21,958 bases of DNA. Origin: a virus. Location: the IMG/VR virus record IMGVR_UViG_3300030520_000116, positions 1-21,958 of that record. One strand, written 5' to 3'. Of the stretch, positions 14,423 to 21,061 are shown piece by piece. Below the pieces are notes generated by a model, which was not told the origin of the DNA, made no database searches, and worked only from the letters and a program-made list of their open reading frames with translations. The translations under genes and the position numbers were made by a program. Positions within the stretch are counted from its first letter, which is position 1, and each line of letters starts with the position of its first letter.

Positions 14423-15160
14423 CTACTCCGACAGGCTGAGGAAGCCGACATTGCCGGCCGGATCGCTCTGCGCCTGGAAATCCAGCTCGCTGATCGACCA
14501 ATCGTCCTGCTTGGTCGGGAAGCTGAGCTTGGAGGCGACGCAGGCGTTCAACTGCAGGGTCAGCTGCTTTCCGGCGTACTGCTCGCTGAAGGTCGCCTGG
14601 AACGTCGGCGTCAAGCCCATCAGCGGATTGCCGAGCGTGATGCGCGTGCCGGTCGTGCTGGTATATTCGTAGTTCAACAGCAGGGCGGCGCCCTCGTCCG
14701 CCGCAGCGAAGCTGTAGACCCCGCCGGTGGCGACCGCATATTGGCCCTGGGTCGGCGCGCTCGCGACCTTGGTCAGCGGCGCCCCGGTCTGGGCGTAGAA
14801 CACGCCGAGGTCGGTCGCGAAATTGGCGCCGTTCTGCGCCGTCACCTGAAACGGCGAGGACGCCGGCACCACCCCCGCCTCGCTCTGCGCCACCAGGCTC
14901 TGGCCCGTGGTCAGCGTCTGGCCGAAGAACAGGTTGTTGAAGATGGCGCCGTTGATCTGGGCGAACTTGGCCTTGCCCTCGATCTTGGCCTTGCCGCGGG
15001 CCAGCGCCAGGGCGAACTGGCCCTGGCCGTAAAGCTCCTTCAGGTCGCCCGAGAAATCGAGCTGCACGTCCTGCAGGGCACCGAACTTGGTCGGCGTGGC
15101 GTTGGCGATGTCGGTGCGCAGCGCATAGAGCGCGCCGCCGCCGAAGGCGAACTGGGGCAT
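14423..15160 (-). CDS. major tail tube protein
   Basis: A 245-residue beta-rich protein beginning MPQFAFGGGALYALRTDIAN. Features typical of tail tube subunits are the early VQLDFSGDLKELYGQGQFAL, the Lys/Gly segment GKAKIEGKAKFAQINGAIFN, and the C-terminal half around TPTFQATFSEQYAGKQLTLQ that completes the tube beta barrel. It stacks as rings to form the tail tube through which DNA passes. The upstream gene ends 21 bases away at 15182 and the next gene begins six bases downstream. The ribosome site (AAAGAGAA) is modest for a protein needed in many copies. No immunoglobulin-like decoration domain was noticed. Confidence 0.82.
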   Translation of the reverse strand: MPQFAFGGGALYALRTDIANATPTKFGALQDVQLDFSGDLKELYGQGQFALALARGKAKIEGKAKFAQINGAIFNNLFFGQTLTTGQSLVAQSEAGVVPASSPFQVTAQNGANFATDLGVFYAQTGAPLTKVASAPTQGQYAVATGGVYSFAAADEGAALLLNYEYTSTTGTRITLGNPLMGLTPTFQATFSEQYAGKQLTLQLNACVASKLSFPTKQDDWSISELDFQAQSDPAGNVGFLSLSE

Positions 15161-15181
15161 CGGTTTCTCTTTTGGGGGAAT

Positions 15182-15613
15182 TCAGGGAACGAGGATTTCG
15201 ACGGGCAGGATGGCGACGGCCTGATCGCCCAGCAGGCCCTCGTCGCTTTCGATCCGGCCGGCGATCCAGGCATGCTCGACCAACCCGCCCAGGGTCTGGG
15301 TGACCTGGCCCGGATCGGGCGCGAGCGCCGCCTCGATCGCATCGATCAGCGGGTTCATGACTTGGCTGGGGGCGACGGTCGGGTCGGCTGCGGTATTGAC
15401 ATAGACGAACAGCTCGACCGACAGGCGGCGGGCCGGCGGCAAGCCGTCCTTGCGGGTCCAGCTTTCGCCCTTCTGCACCTGGAACAACGCTGGCTGCTCG
15501 GCCGGCGTCACGTCGGCCCAGTGTTTCAGCCGGCGGCTGGAGGTGGTGAAACCGGGGATCGCGGCCAGCCGCTGGAACAGCGCCGCCTGGATCGTCTCGC
15601 GCGCCGCACTCAT
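15182..15613 (-). CDS. DUF3168 tail terminator/completion protein
   Basis: A 143-residue protein. Its ATG at 15613 overlaps the stop of the gp10-like gene (ATGA). It starts with an amphipathic helix (ARETIQAALFQRLAAIPGFT) and contains RRLSVELFVYVNTAADPT and NPLIDAIEAALAPD. These match the helix-strand pattern of DUF3168 and gpU-like proteins that cap the tail and end tube growth. The place between the gp10-like gene and the tail tube gene is the standard one for this role in HK97-type modules. The last 25 residues (LLGDQAVAILPVEILVP) form the final strand. Confidence 0.75.
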   Translation of the reverse strand: MSAARETIQAALFQRLAAIPGFTTSSRRLKHWADVTPAEQPALFQVQKGESWTRKDGLPPARRLSVELFVYVNTAADPTVAPSQVMNPLIDAIEAALAPDPGQVTQTLGGLVEHAWIAGRIESDEGLLGDQAVAILPVEILVP

Positions 15614-16032
15614 GATGCGATCGCCCGGCCGATGGCCGCCACGAAGCTGTCCGGCAGATCCACCGCCGCGAGCGCCGGCACCAGATAGGGGCGGCCCGGC
15701 CGATCGACGTTGCGCTGAAACGCGCCGACCGCGATCGGATGCGGCGCCACCGCGCGGCCGAACACTTCACGGATCTCCCGCAAATAGGCCTTCACGCTTT
15801 CGCTGCCCTGGAAGCCCATTTCCTGCAGCCTTGCATAGGGCAGATCGGAACCGATTGCGGCCCGCAGCCCATCGGGCTCGGCCGTGATGGAATCGCCCAA
15901 CGCACCGCCGGCAATGCCGCCTGCCTGATCCGCCAGGGCCGCAGCCTGGGCCTGGATCTCCAGCGTCAGTTCCGCCCGGATCGCGGCCCCCAGCCCTTGC
16001 AGCCGCGACTGGAGCTGCTCGATGCCGCTCAC
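15610..16032 (-). CDS. HK97 gp10-like neck protein
   Basis: A 140-residue protein with a GTG start that overlaps the connector stop (GTGA). It has a long N-terminal helix (GIEQLQSRLQGLGAAIRAEL). The conserved YARLQEMGFQGSESVKAYLR follows, and the C-terminal FQRNVDRPGRPYLVPALAAV matches the R-P-x-x-x-L-x-x-AL pattern of HK97 gp10 proteins. These proteins join head completion proteins to the tail and belong to the neck. Spacing and overlap with both neighbours suggest coupled translation in the order connector, neck, tail terminator. Confidence 0.82.
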   Translation of the reverse strand: MSGIEQLQSRLQGLGAAIRAELTLEIQAQAAALADQAGGIAGGALGDSITAEPDGLRAAIGSDLPYARLQEMGFQGSESVKAYLREIREVFGRAVAPHPIAVGAFQRNVDRPGRPYLVPALAAVDLPDSFVAAIGRAIAS

Positions 16033-16577
16033 AGCGGCACGACCTTGCGATAGCGCTGCAGCGCAGTCGCGACGTCGGCCGGCATGTCCTTCTGAGCGAA
16101 GCTGGTGGTCTCGCCGGCAAGCCCCTTGGACACCAAGCCGATGCGTTCCCGCTCACGATAGCGCAGTGCCGCCAGCGCGATCGTCGCCTGCTCGACCTCG
16201 GGCGGGACCCCGGCATAGCCGGCCTGATAGCTGAGCTGGATATTGCCGAGCCCGCGCCGGAAGCCGCCACCGAGTAGGGCAAGCCGGGTCGGGCTGAAGA
16301 CATAGCCGGGCGCCACGCCATCGGGCGACGGCAAGATTGGATGACCGTCGATCGCGAGCGCGGTCACGGCCGTGACCGGCGTCACGGTGAAGGCCAGTGT
16401 CGTCCCTCCGGTGCCGTCGCGGGTCTCGACGAAACCCGTGAGCCCGATCGGCCGCCCCAGCCAATTCTCGACGAAAGCGGAGGCGGCGGTGACGAGCCGG
16501 CCCAGCAGCGCATCGTCGCCGGTCGCGGTCAGATTGAGCCAAGCCTTGAGGTTGGCGAGCGTGGTGAGATCGGCCAT
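16029..16577 (-). CDS. head-tail connector (gp6-like adaptor)
   Basis: A 182-residue protein. The start at 16577 has AAGGGGAT upstream and follows directly after a hairpin with U-tract. The N-terminus LTTLANLKAWLNLTATGDDA and the segment LVTAASAFVENWLGRPI are typical of the head-tail connector family that adapts the portal to the neck. The middle is a beta-rich insert (TLAFTVTPVTAVTALAIDGH) and the C-terminal helices start at VPPEVEQATIALAALRYRER. It is longer than the roughly 100-residue HK97 gp6 because of the beta insert, as in many alphaproteobacterial phages. The portal to which it should bind is not encoded in the window. Confidence 0.83.
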   Translation of the reverse strand: MADLTTLANLKAWLNLTATGDDALLGRLVTAASAFVENWLGRPIGLTGFVETRDGTGGTTLAFTVTPVTAVTALAIDGHPILPSPDGVAPGYVFSPTRLALLGGGFRRGLGNIQLSYQAGYAGVPPEVEQATIALAALRYRERERIGLVSKGLAGETTSFAQKDMPADVATALQRYRKVVPL

Positions 16578-16591
16578 GGCTATCCCCTTCG

Positions 16592-16626
16592 GAAAAAGGC
16601 AGGCGGGCGACCCAAGGCCGCCCGCC
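16592..16626 (-). terminator. hairpin with U-tract before connector gene
   Basis: ggcgggcg (16602-16609) pairs perfectly with cgcccgcc (16619-16626) across a nine-base loop. On the minus strand the stem is followed after four bases by TTTTT (16597-16593) and then by the connector ribosome site. This looks like an intrinsic terminator or attenuator after the capsid gene. Confidence 0.7.
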
Positions 16627-16633
16627 GCCGCCG

Positions 16634-18109
16634 TCAGCCGTTGGAGATGTTGGTGATCATGCCGAACGCCGGCGGGAAGTAGTTCTGCAGCACGCCGTCG
16701 GCATAGATGCCGTACTCGTACTTGCGCGTCCGGCGCGGCCATTCGATCGCGAAGAAATCCTGCCGCATGCGCATCTGCAGCACGTTCGCCACGTTCGACA
16801 GCGGATAGGGAATGGTCGCGGTCGTGAACAGCACCGTGCCCGGCGGCATGTTCGGGTGCAGCCGGACCGGGATCGCCTGGGCCCCGTCCATCGAATATTT
16901 GTTGAGGTAGGACGTGACCAGATCGCCGCCCTTGATCTGGCCCTGATCGACGTTGATGACGAAGCGCTGGGCCGCTCCGGTCGTGGCCGACAGGACCTTG
17001 CGGGTGATGTTGCGCTGCTCCTGGCTCGACACCCAGATCGTGTCGGGCGCCAGGCGGTAATTGTCCCAGAAGCTCTGCAGCGCCTGATCGATCTCGACCA
17101 CGCCGCCGACGCCGTCCGCGGTCAGCGTCGCACCGTTCGCCAGCGTGTCGATGTAGGAGCCGCTGCCGGGCTGCAGGATCTGCGAGAACAGCCCGTCGAA
17201 GATCAGCCGGTTCTGGCTATGGTCGGCGGCGAACCCGGCCGTGGCCGGCTGCGCACCGGTGCCGGCCGGCGCCGTCAGCGTGACGGTCGCGACCGAGGTG
17301 ATCGCGGCCAGCTTCTCCGATCCCGCCGTCCCCAGGAACCAGGCATAGCCGAACGCGCCCGGCACCGGCGTCAGCGACGCGGTGACCGTCGAGCTCGCGC
17401 CGGTCGTGGCGATGGTGGCGTTGGCGGATTGCTGGGCCGTGCCCTGATTGACCTGCTCGGTCGTGCCATCGGCGAGCGTACGGGTGCCGGAAAGCGGCAG
17501 ACCGCCGGCAACCGAGGATGCCAGGAACCCCTCGTAGCTGAGCGCCACGGCGATGACGCTTTGGGTACCGGATGCGATCGTGCCACCGGAACCGGCCGTG
17601 GTCAGGCTGGGCGTCGGTGTCGTGCCCAGCGCCAGCGAGGTATTGGCGCCCAGCACGATCTTCTCTTCCTGGATCATCAGGGACTTGATCAGCCCCTCCA
17701 TGGTCCGGGCTTTCAGATCGTCGAAGCCGTCGGCGGCGTAGCTCGCCTCGAAGCTGGCGAAATCGTCGAAGCCGTAGCCGCGGTAGACCGCGTAATAGTC
17801 CTTGGTGCTGGTGATCAGCACCGGGCCGCGATTGCCCTCGCTGACGCCGAAGGTGGCGTTGCCGACATTGACGCCGGTGATGGCGCGCCAATTGGCCTGG
17901 ATGCCGCCGGACGCCGTGACGCGCGGGATCATGTTCCTGAGCGGCGTGATGACCGGCACCAGCGACTTCGCCGGCTTTTCCAGGTCGTACCAGGTGATGC
18001 CTGAGATCGGGTTCGTCGACTGCGTGAAGCTCTTGGTGAGGCTGCCGAACGGCATGGGCGTGGCCAGCGCCTCGCGGGTCAGGCTCAAGGTATCGTCGGT
18101 CGTGGTCAT
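16634..18109 (-). CDS. HK97-fold major capsid protein
   Basis: A 491-residue protein and the main head shell subunit. The ATG at 18109 (MTTTDDTLSL) is preferred to an upstream TTG because GAGGAAA lies seven bases before it. The segment GYGFDDFASFEASYAADGFD at about 111-130, followed by a long helix to about 155, and the C-terminal part from about 296 (RLIFDGLFSQ, later FFAIEWPRRTRKYEYGIYAD) fit capsid proteins of this phage group. Residues about 163-295 are Gly/Ser/Thr/Ala-rich and beta-like (GAFGYAWFLGTAGSEKLAAI). They look like an inserted surface domain. The N-terminus is short, without the long scaffolding delta domain of HK97, so scaffold function may be elsewhere, perhaps in the protease C-terminus. 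Hairpin terminators sit on both sides of the gene. Confidence 0.85.
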   Translation of the reverse strand: MTTTDDTLSLTREALATPMPFGSLTKSFTQSTNPISGITWYDLEKPAKSLVPVITPLRNMIPRVTASGGIQANWRAITGVNVGNATFGVSEGNRGPVLITSTKDYYAVYRGYGFDDFASFEASYAADGFDDLKARTMEGLIKSLMIQEEKIVLGANTSLALGTTPTPSLTTAGSGGTIASGTQSVIAVALSYEGFLASSVAGGLPLSGTRTLADGTTEQVNQGTAQQSANATIATTGASSTVTASLTPVPGAFGYAWFLGTAGSEKLAAITSVATVTLTAPAGTGAQPATAGFAADHSQNRLIFDGLFSQILQPGSGSYIDTLANGATLTADGVGGVVEIDQALQSFWDNYRLAPDTIWVSSQEQRNITRKVLSATTGAAQRFVINVDQGQIKGGDLVTSYLNKYSMDGAQAIPVRLHPNMPPGTVLFTTATIPYPLSNVANVLQMRMRQDFFAIEWPRRTRKYEYGIYADGVLQNYFPPAFGMITNISNG

Positions 18110-18125
18110 CGGGCGTTTCCTCAAT

Positions 18126-18150
18126 AAAAAACCCGGCTGAACAGCCGGGT
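18126..18150 (-). terminator. intrinsic terminator before capsid gene
   Basis: acccggct (18131-18138) and agccgggt (18143-18150) form a perfect 8-bp stem with a four-base loop. On the minus strand it is followed at once by TTTTTATT. This is a textbook intrinsic terminator between the protease and capsid genes, and it lies only 17 bases before the capsid start, next to the capsid ribosome site. Confidence 0.85.
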
Positions 18151-18181
18151 CGGACGAGCGGGGATGTCGGGAGGCGAGCGG

Positions 18182-18961
18182 TCAGAAGATGCGCGGCCGG
18201 CTGAGCGCCGCCTTGATCAGGCCGTTGGTGTCGCTGGGCTCCTCGGCCGGGTAGCGGCCCAGGTCCTCCTGCTTGGCGATCGCCCGCAGATTGCCGCGCG
18301 CCGGCGCCGGGTGATCCTCGATCCGGCCGATGCGGGCGGCGAGCCGGGCATAATCCTCGGTCAGGCGGCCGAGCGTGCGGGCCAGCTTCGCGACCGTGTC
18401 ATCGTCGTCGCCGTCGGTCGCGTCGTCGCCCGCGGCACAGCCGGAGCAGTCGGCGCCCAGCGAGGCGGCATGGTCATGGATCGCCTGGATGTGCGACAGG
18501 TCGGCCCTGGAATTGCGCCGCCCGACCTTGATGAGCGGGTCCGCCGACTTGAACATCTCGAACACCGCCTCCGGGTTCGACGGCCGGTCGACCAGGCTGA
18601 TTTCAGAGAGCGAGCAGCCGGTGATGACATGCTTCTGCATCGGGTCGCGCGCGGTGACCTGGCCCGCGACCGAGAAGCCGGAATAGACGCCTTCCTTGAC
18701 CTTGGCCCAGGCCTCGTCATCGACGATCTTGGCGGCGAGATAGAGGCCCTTGTCGTCGATGGTAGCGCCCTTGGCCTTACCCACGGCGGAGGGTTGATGC
18801 ATCTCGCGGATATTGCCGAAGCGCATGAAGCCGGGCAGCGCCGCCTCGATCGCATCGCGCTTGATGATCTCGCCCTGGCTGTCGAGCGCCTCGGTCGAGG
18901 CATAGCCGTAGACCATGCGCTGCTCCTCGTCGATCTTCTGCAGCGGCGCGTAGATCCTCAT
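18182..18961 (-). CDS. XkdF-like prohead protease, possibly fused to scaffold
   Basis: A 259-residue protein. The start at 18961 (MRIYAPLQKIDEEQRMVYGY) has a strong GGAGGAG upstream. Residues 1-140 match XkdF/Peptidase_S78_2: DSQGEIIKRDAIEAA near 27-41, H55 in IREMHQPSAVG, S97 in VYSGFSVAGQ, and the strand SLSEISLVDRPSNPEA at about 117-132. H55 and S97 are the likely catalytic pair. It would trim capsid or scaffold during head maturation. Residues about 145-235 are helical and charged. They contain a small Cys pair (GADCSGCAAG) and an acidic run, then a coiled-coil-like stretch (AKLARTLGRLTEDYARLAAR), which could serve as an internal scaffold. The usual upstream partner, a portal, is missing from the window. 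Confidence 0.83.
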   Translation of the reverse strand: MRIYAPLQKIDEEQRMVYGYASTEALDSQGEIIKRDAIEAALPGFMRFGNIREMHQPSAVGKAKGATIDDKGLYLAAKIVDDEAWAKVKEGVYSGFSVAGQVTARDPMQKHVITGCSLSEISLVDRPSNPEAVFEMFKSADPLIKVGRRNSRADLSHIQAIHDHAASLGADCSGCAAGDDATDGDDDDTVAKLARTLGRLTEDYARLAARIGRIEDHPAPARGNLRAIAKQEDLGRYPAEEPSDTNGLIKAALSRPRIF

Positions 18962-18990
18962 GGTTCGGAACTCCTCCGGATGTGGGAAAT

Positions 18991-19021
18991 AAAAAACCCG
19001 CCGCGGCAGGAGCCGGGCGGG
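18991..19021 (-). terminator. intrinsic terminator before protease gene
   Basis: On the minus strand CCCGCC pairs with GGCGGG, with an inner GGC-GCC pair around TCCT, followed by six T and ATTT. The structure ends about 30 bases before the protease start and directly precedes its GGAGGAG ribosome site. It can stop transcripts coming from upstream, or act as an attenuator in the protease leader. Confidence 0.8.
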
Positions 19022-19059
19022 CACAATTCGAACGATGGGTATTTTCTGTCAGATAACTC

Positions 19060-19101
19060 GGAACGGGTCAAGCAAAAAGTTCTTGTTTCGTTCCTATTAT
19101 A
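19060..19101 (-). promoter_or_regulatory. candidate promoter region upstream of protease
   Basis: The minus strand has a perfect TATAAT at 19101-19096 inside the small palindrome cctattatagg (19093-19103). No good -35 hexamer lies at normal distance. Just downstream, ggaacg (19060-19065) pairs with cgttcc (19089-19094), with an inner caag/cttg pair (19069-19072 with 19082-19085). This could be an operator or a leader hairpin. With the terminator at 18991-19021 it may form a promoter plus attenuator for the head operon. Support is weak. Confidence 0.28.
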
Positions 19102-19205
19102 GGTCTCCCGTCGACCCTCCTTGATCCTGACCGAAGACCATACCCCTTCCAAGGGGTGGTTCGGCGTGGCCGTCCAAAGGTACGCGTCCGGTGCGGAAGG
19201 TCCGC

Positions 19206-19640
19206 TCAGCGGTAGCTGCGTCGCATAGACAGGCCGCGTTTGACCACGAAGAACAACCCAATGGTTATGAGCGCGAGGGCGAGCCAGGCCTCGCACCAAA
19301 GCTCATACATTCCTGCGTCGTAGGCCGCCTCACCGTCGAGATGAAACACAGGCCCAACGATGTTCGGTATCGGGACGCGGAAGGCGGTATATGGCGGGAA
19401 ATGGCCCACGATAGTCGATGTCGAGAGTGCGAGTCCTGCACCCGTAGCGGCCCATCCAAGAATTCTCAATCGCGTCCGCCAGCGCTGAAGCATAGCCCAG
19501 CGCAATATGGCGCCCACGATCGCGGGCACGAGGAGGAGCTGATAGGGGTCGATTGCCGGGATTGGCACAAGGAGGAAAGGAACGAGCCCACATGCGGCCG
19601 CAATAGCCAACGCAAGCCAGTAGGCGACGCTATTGATCAA
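19206..19640 (-). CDS. hypothetical four-helix inner membrane protein
   Basis: A 144-residue protein with hydrophobic helices at about 5-27 (AYWLALAIAAACGLVPFLLV), 32-50 (YQLLLVPAIVGAILRWAM), 60-78 (ILGWAATGAGLALSTSTIV) and 117-133 (AWLALALITIGLFFVV). It ends in a positively charged tail. A loop between helices 3 and 4 holds PNIVGPVFHLDGEAAYDAGM. The frame begins with TTG at 19640, inside an old transposase remnant, and no good ribosome site is visible, so the start is uncertain. No family was recognised. It is not a normal member of a head module and may be a host or cargo gene left beside an insertion scar. The strong membrane pattern argues against it being a chance frame. Confidence 0.5.
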   Translation of the reverse strand: MINSVAYWLALAIAAACGLVPFLLVPIPAIDPYQLLLVPAIVGAILRWAMLQRWRTRLRILGWAATGAGLALSTSTIVGHFPPYTAFRVPIPNIVGPVFHLDGEAAYDAGMYELWCEAWLALALITIGLFFVVKRGLSMRRSYR

Positions 19641-19757
19641 TCCGTGACGTGTCGTCGCCCACTCTTTTTATCCAAGGCATGAGCTCGTCGATTCGGCTGA
19701 TCGGATGCCCTTCGGCGATCGACGAAGCACATCGCGCAGATAGGTGACGATATATCT
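19630..19757 (-). pseudogene. IS66-type transposase C-terminal remnant, frameshifted
   Basis: Read from 19757 on the minus strand the sequence gives YIVTYLRDVLRR. After loss of about one base it continues in another frame as IAEGHPISRIDELMPW, then to a stop at 19632-19630. Together these read YLRDVLRR-IAEGHPISRIDELMPW, the characteristic end of IS66 family transposases (usually HPINRIDELLPW). The frames meet around 19714-19724. No other part of the element and no terminal inverted repeats were identified. This is a decayed fragment, recognised by eye from about 28 residues. Confidence 0.65.
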
Positions 19758-19813
19758 AGTTTGGCAGCGCTAGGCTAACGCCAAAGCTAACGAACAGGTC
19801 GCCGCTCAAAATT

Positions 19814-19856
19814 CATCCTTGCATTTACGGAATATAATTCCATAAATGCAAGGATG
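19814..19856. promoter_or_regulatory. 43-bp near-perfect palindrome at ATPase start
   Basis: The arms 19814-19827 and 19843-19856 are perfect 14-bp reverse complements. An inner pair, ggaat (19829-19833) with attcc (19837-19841), surrounds ATA. Only 19828/19842 mismatch. The centre includes a perfect TATAAT (19833-19838) on the plus strand, and the right arm ends in the ATPase start codon. A TSS set by that box would leave a leader of only about ten bases. The likely role is an operator for autoregulation. Confidence 0.8.
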
Positions 19857-21017
19857 ATAGAGCGAAAAATCGAGCCCCATCTCATCGAACTGCTGGATCG
19901 ATCGCCCGCCGTCGCACTGCTCGGGCCGCGGCAGGTCGGCAAGACGACGCTGGCACTCGACGTCGCCGAGGTCCGTCCGTCGATCTATCTCGATCTCGAA
20001 TCCGACAGCGATCGGGCCAAACTTGCCGATCCCGAACTCTATCTGGCGGGCCACGCCGACCAGCTGGTCATCCTGGACGAGGTTCATCGTCTGCCGGACT
20101 TGTTTCGCGCGCTTCGCGGCATCATCGATCGTGGCCGCCGGAGCGGACAAGGCCTGTCGCGCTTCCTGCTGCTGGGATCCGCGTCGATCGATCTGTTGAA
20201 GCAATCGGGCGAATCGCTCGCCGGCCGCATTGCCTATCTCGAGCTCGGCCCGGTCGGCATCGCCGAGATCGACGCGGGCCAACGGGAAACCCTATGGGTC
20301 CGCGGCGGCTTCCCCGACAGCCTGCTGGCGCAGAGCGACGCCGACAGCGTCCGCTGGCGGCGCGATTTCATCCGCACCTATCTGGAGCGTGACATTCCGC
20401 AATTCGGCCCCCGGATCGCGGCCGAAACGCTCCGGCGGTTTTGGACCATGCTCGCCCATCATCACGGCGGCCTGCTCAACGCGGCCGAACTCGCACGCGG
20501 GCTCGGCGTCGATGGCAAGACGGTCGCGGCCTATCTGGATCTGCTGGTCGACCTGCTGCTGGTCCGGCGCCTGCCTTCCTGGCACGCGAATGTCGGCAAG
20601 CGGCTGGTCAAGTCGCCCAAGGTCTATGTGCGCGATAGCGGACTGGTGCATGCGCTGCTCGGGCTCGGCGATCTGGAAAGCCTACTGGGTCATCCGGTGG
20701 TCGGCACCAGTTGGGAAGGCTTCGTGATTGAGAACGCGATCGCCGCCGCACCGGCCGGAACCGAAGCCTCATTTTATCGAACCGCGGCCGGTGCCGAGAT
20801 CGATCTGCTGCTGACCCTGCCCGGCGGCCGCCTCTGGGCCATCGAGATCAAGCGCAGCCTGGCGCCCAAGGTGGAAAAGGGCTTCCACCTTGCTTGCGAC
20901 GACCTGAAACCCGAGCGCCGGTTCGTCGTCTATCCGGGAACCGAACGTTTCCCACTGAAGGGCGACACCGAGGCAATCGGTTTGGATGCTTTCATCAAAA
21001 CCGTGTCGGCGGCGTAG
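19854..21017 (+). CDS. AAA_14/DUF4143 family ATPase with nuclease-like C-terminus
   Basis: A 387-residue protein. The N-terminal ATPase domain has Walker A GPRQVGKTT (24-32) and Walker B LVILDEVHR (71-79), then the sensor-like FLLLGSASIDLL. A winged-helix-like region follows (LLNAAELARGLGVDGKTVAA). The C-terminal DUF4143 part has FYRTAAGAEIDLLL and WAIEIKRS. Their spacing (E315/D317, then E331-I-K333) resembles the core of PD-(D/E)XK nucleases. Members are widespread, often single genes with unclear roles, and are often near mobile elements. The ATG at 19854 is the right end of a long palindrome and lacks a properly spaced ribosome site, so translation may be almost leaderless. It is the only clear plus-strand gene in the window and is not a phage structural gene. 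Confidence 0.88.
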   Translation: MIERKIEPHLIELLDRSPAVALLGPRQVGKTTLALDVAEVRPSIYLDLESDSDRAKLADPELYLAGHADQLVILDEVHRLPDLFRALRGIIDRGRRSGQGLSRFLLLGSASIDLLKQSGESLAGRIAYLELGPVGIAEIDAGQRETLWVRGGFPDSLLAQSDADSVRWRRDFIRTYLERDIPQFGPRIAAETLRRFWTMLAHHHGGLLNAAELARGLGVDGKTVAAYLDLLVDLLLVRRLPSWHANVGKRLVKSPKVYVRDSGLVHALLGLGDLESLLGHPVVGTSWEGFVIENAIAAAPAGTEASFYRTAAGAEIDLLLTLPGGRLWAIEIKRSLAPKVEKGFHLACDDLKPERRFVVYPGTERFPLKGDTEAIGLDAFIKTVSAA

Positions 21018-21061
21018 GTTGTCCTTCTCGGCAGATGATTTCCTGTGTCCTTCGAGAACGG

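Noticed and set aside
12844-14439. Plus-strand open frame of 531 codons across tape measure and chaperone genes
   Set aside because: It has low-complexity Arg/Gly composition and crosses several well-supported minus-strand genes, so it is a shadow.
19142-19157. Perfect 7-bp inverted repeat as terminator of the membrane protein gene
   Set aside because: The loop is only two bases and no U-tract follows on either strand, so a terminator is not supported.
18958-19299. Minus-strand open frame of 113 codons between protease and membrane protein
   Set aside because: It runs through the terminator and candidate promoter, overlaps the membrane protein frame, has no ribosome site and no recognisable motif.
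21018-21061. Terminator between the converging ATPase and immunity genes
   Set aside because: ttctcg (21025-21030) can pair with cgagaa (21053-21058), but the loop is 22 bases and no U-tract follows.
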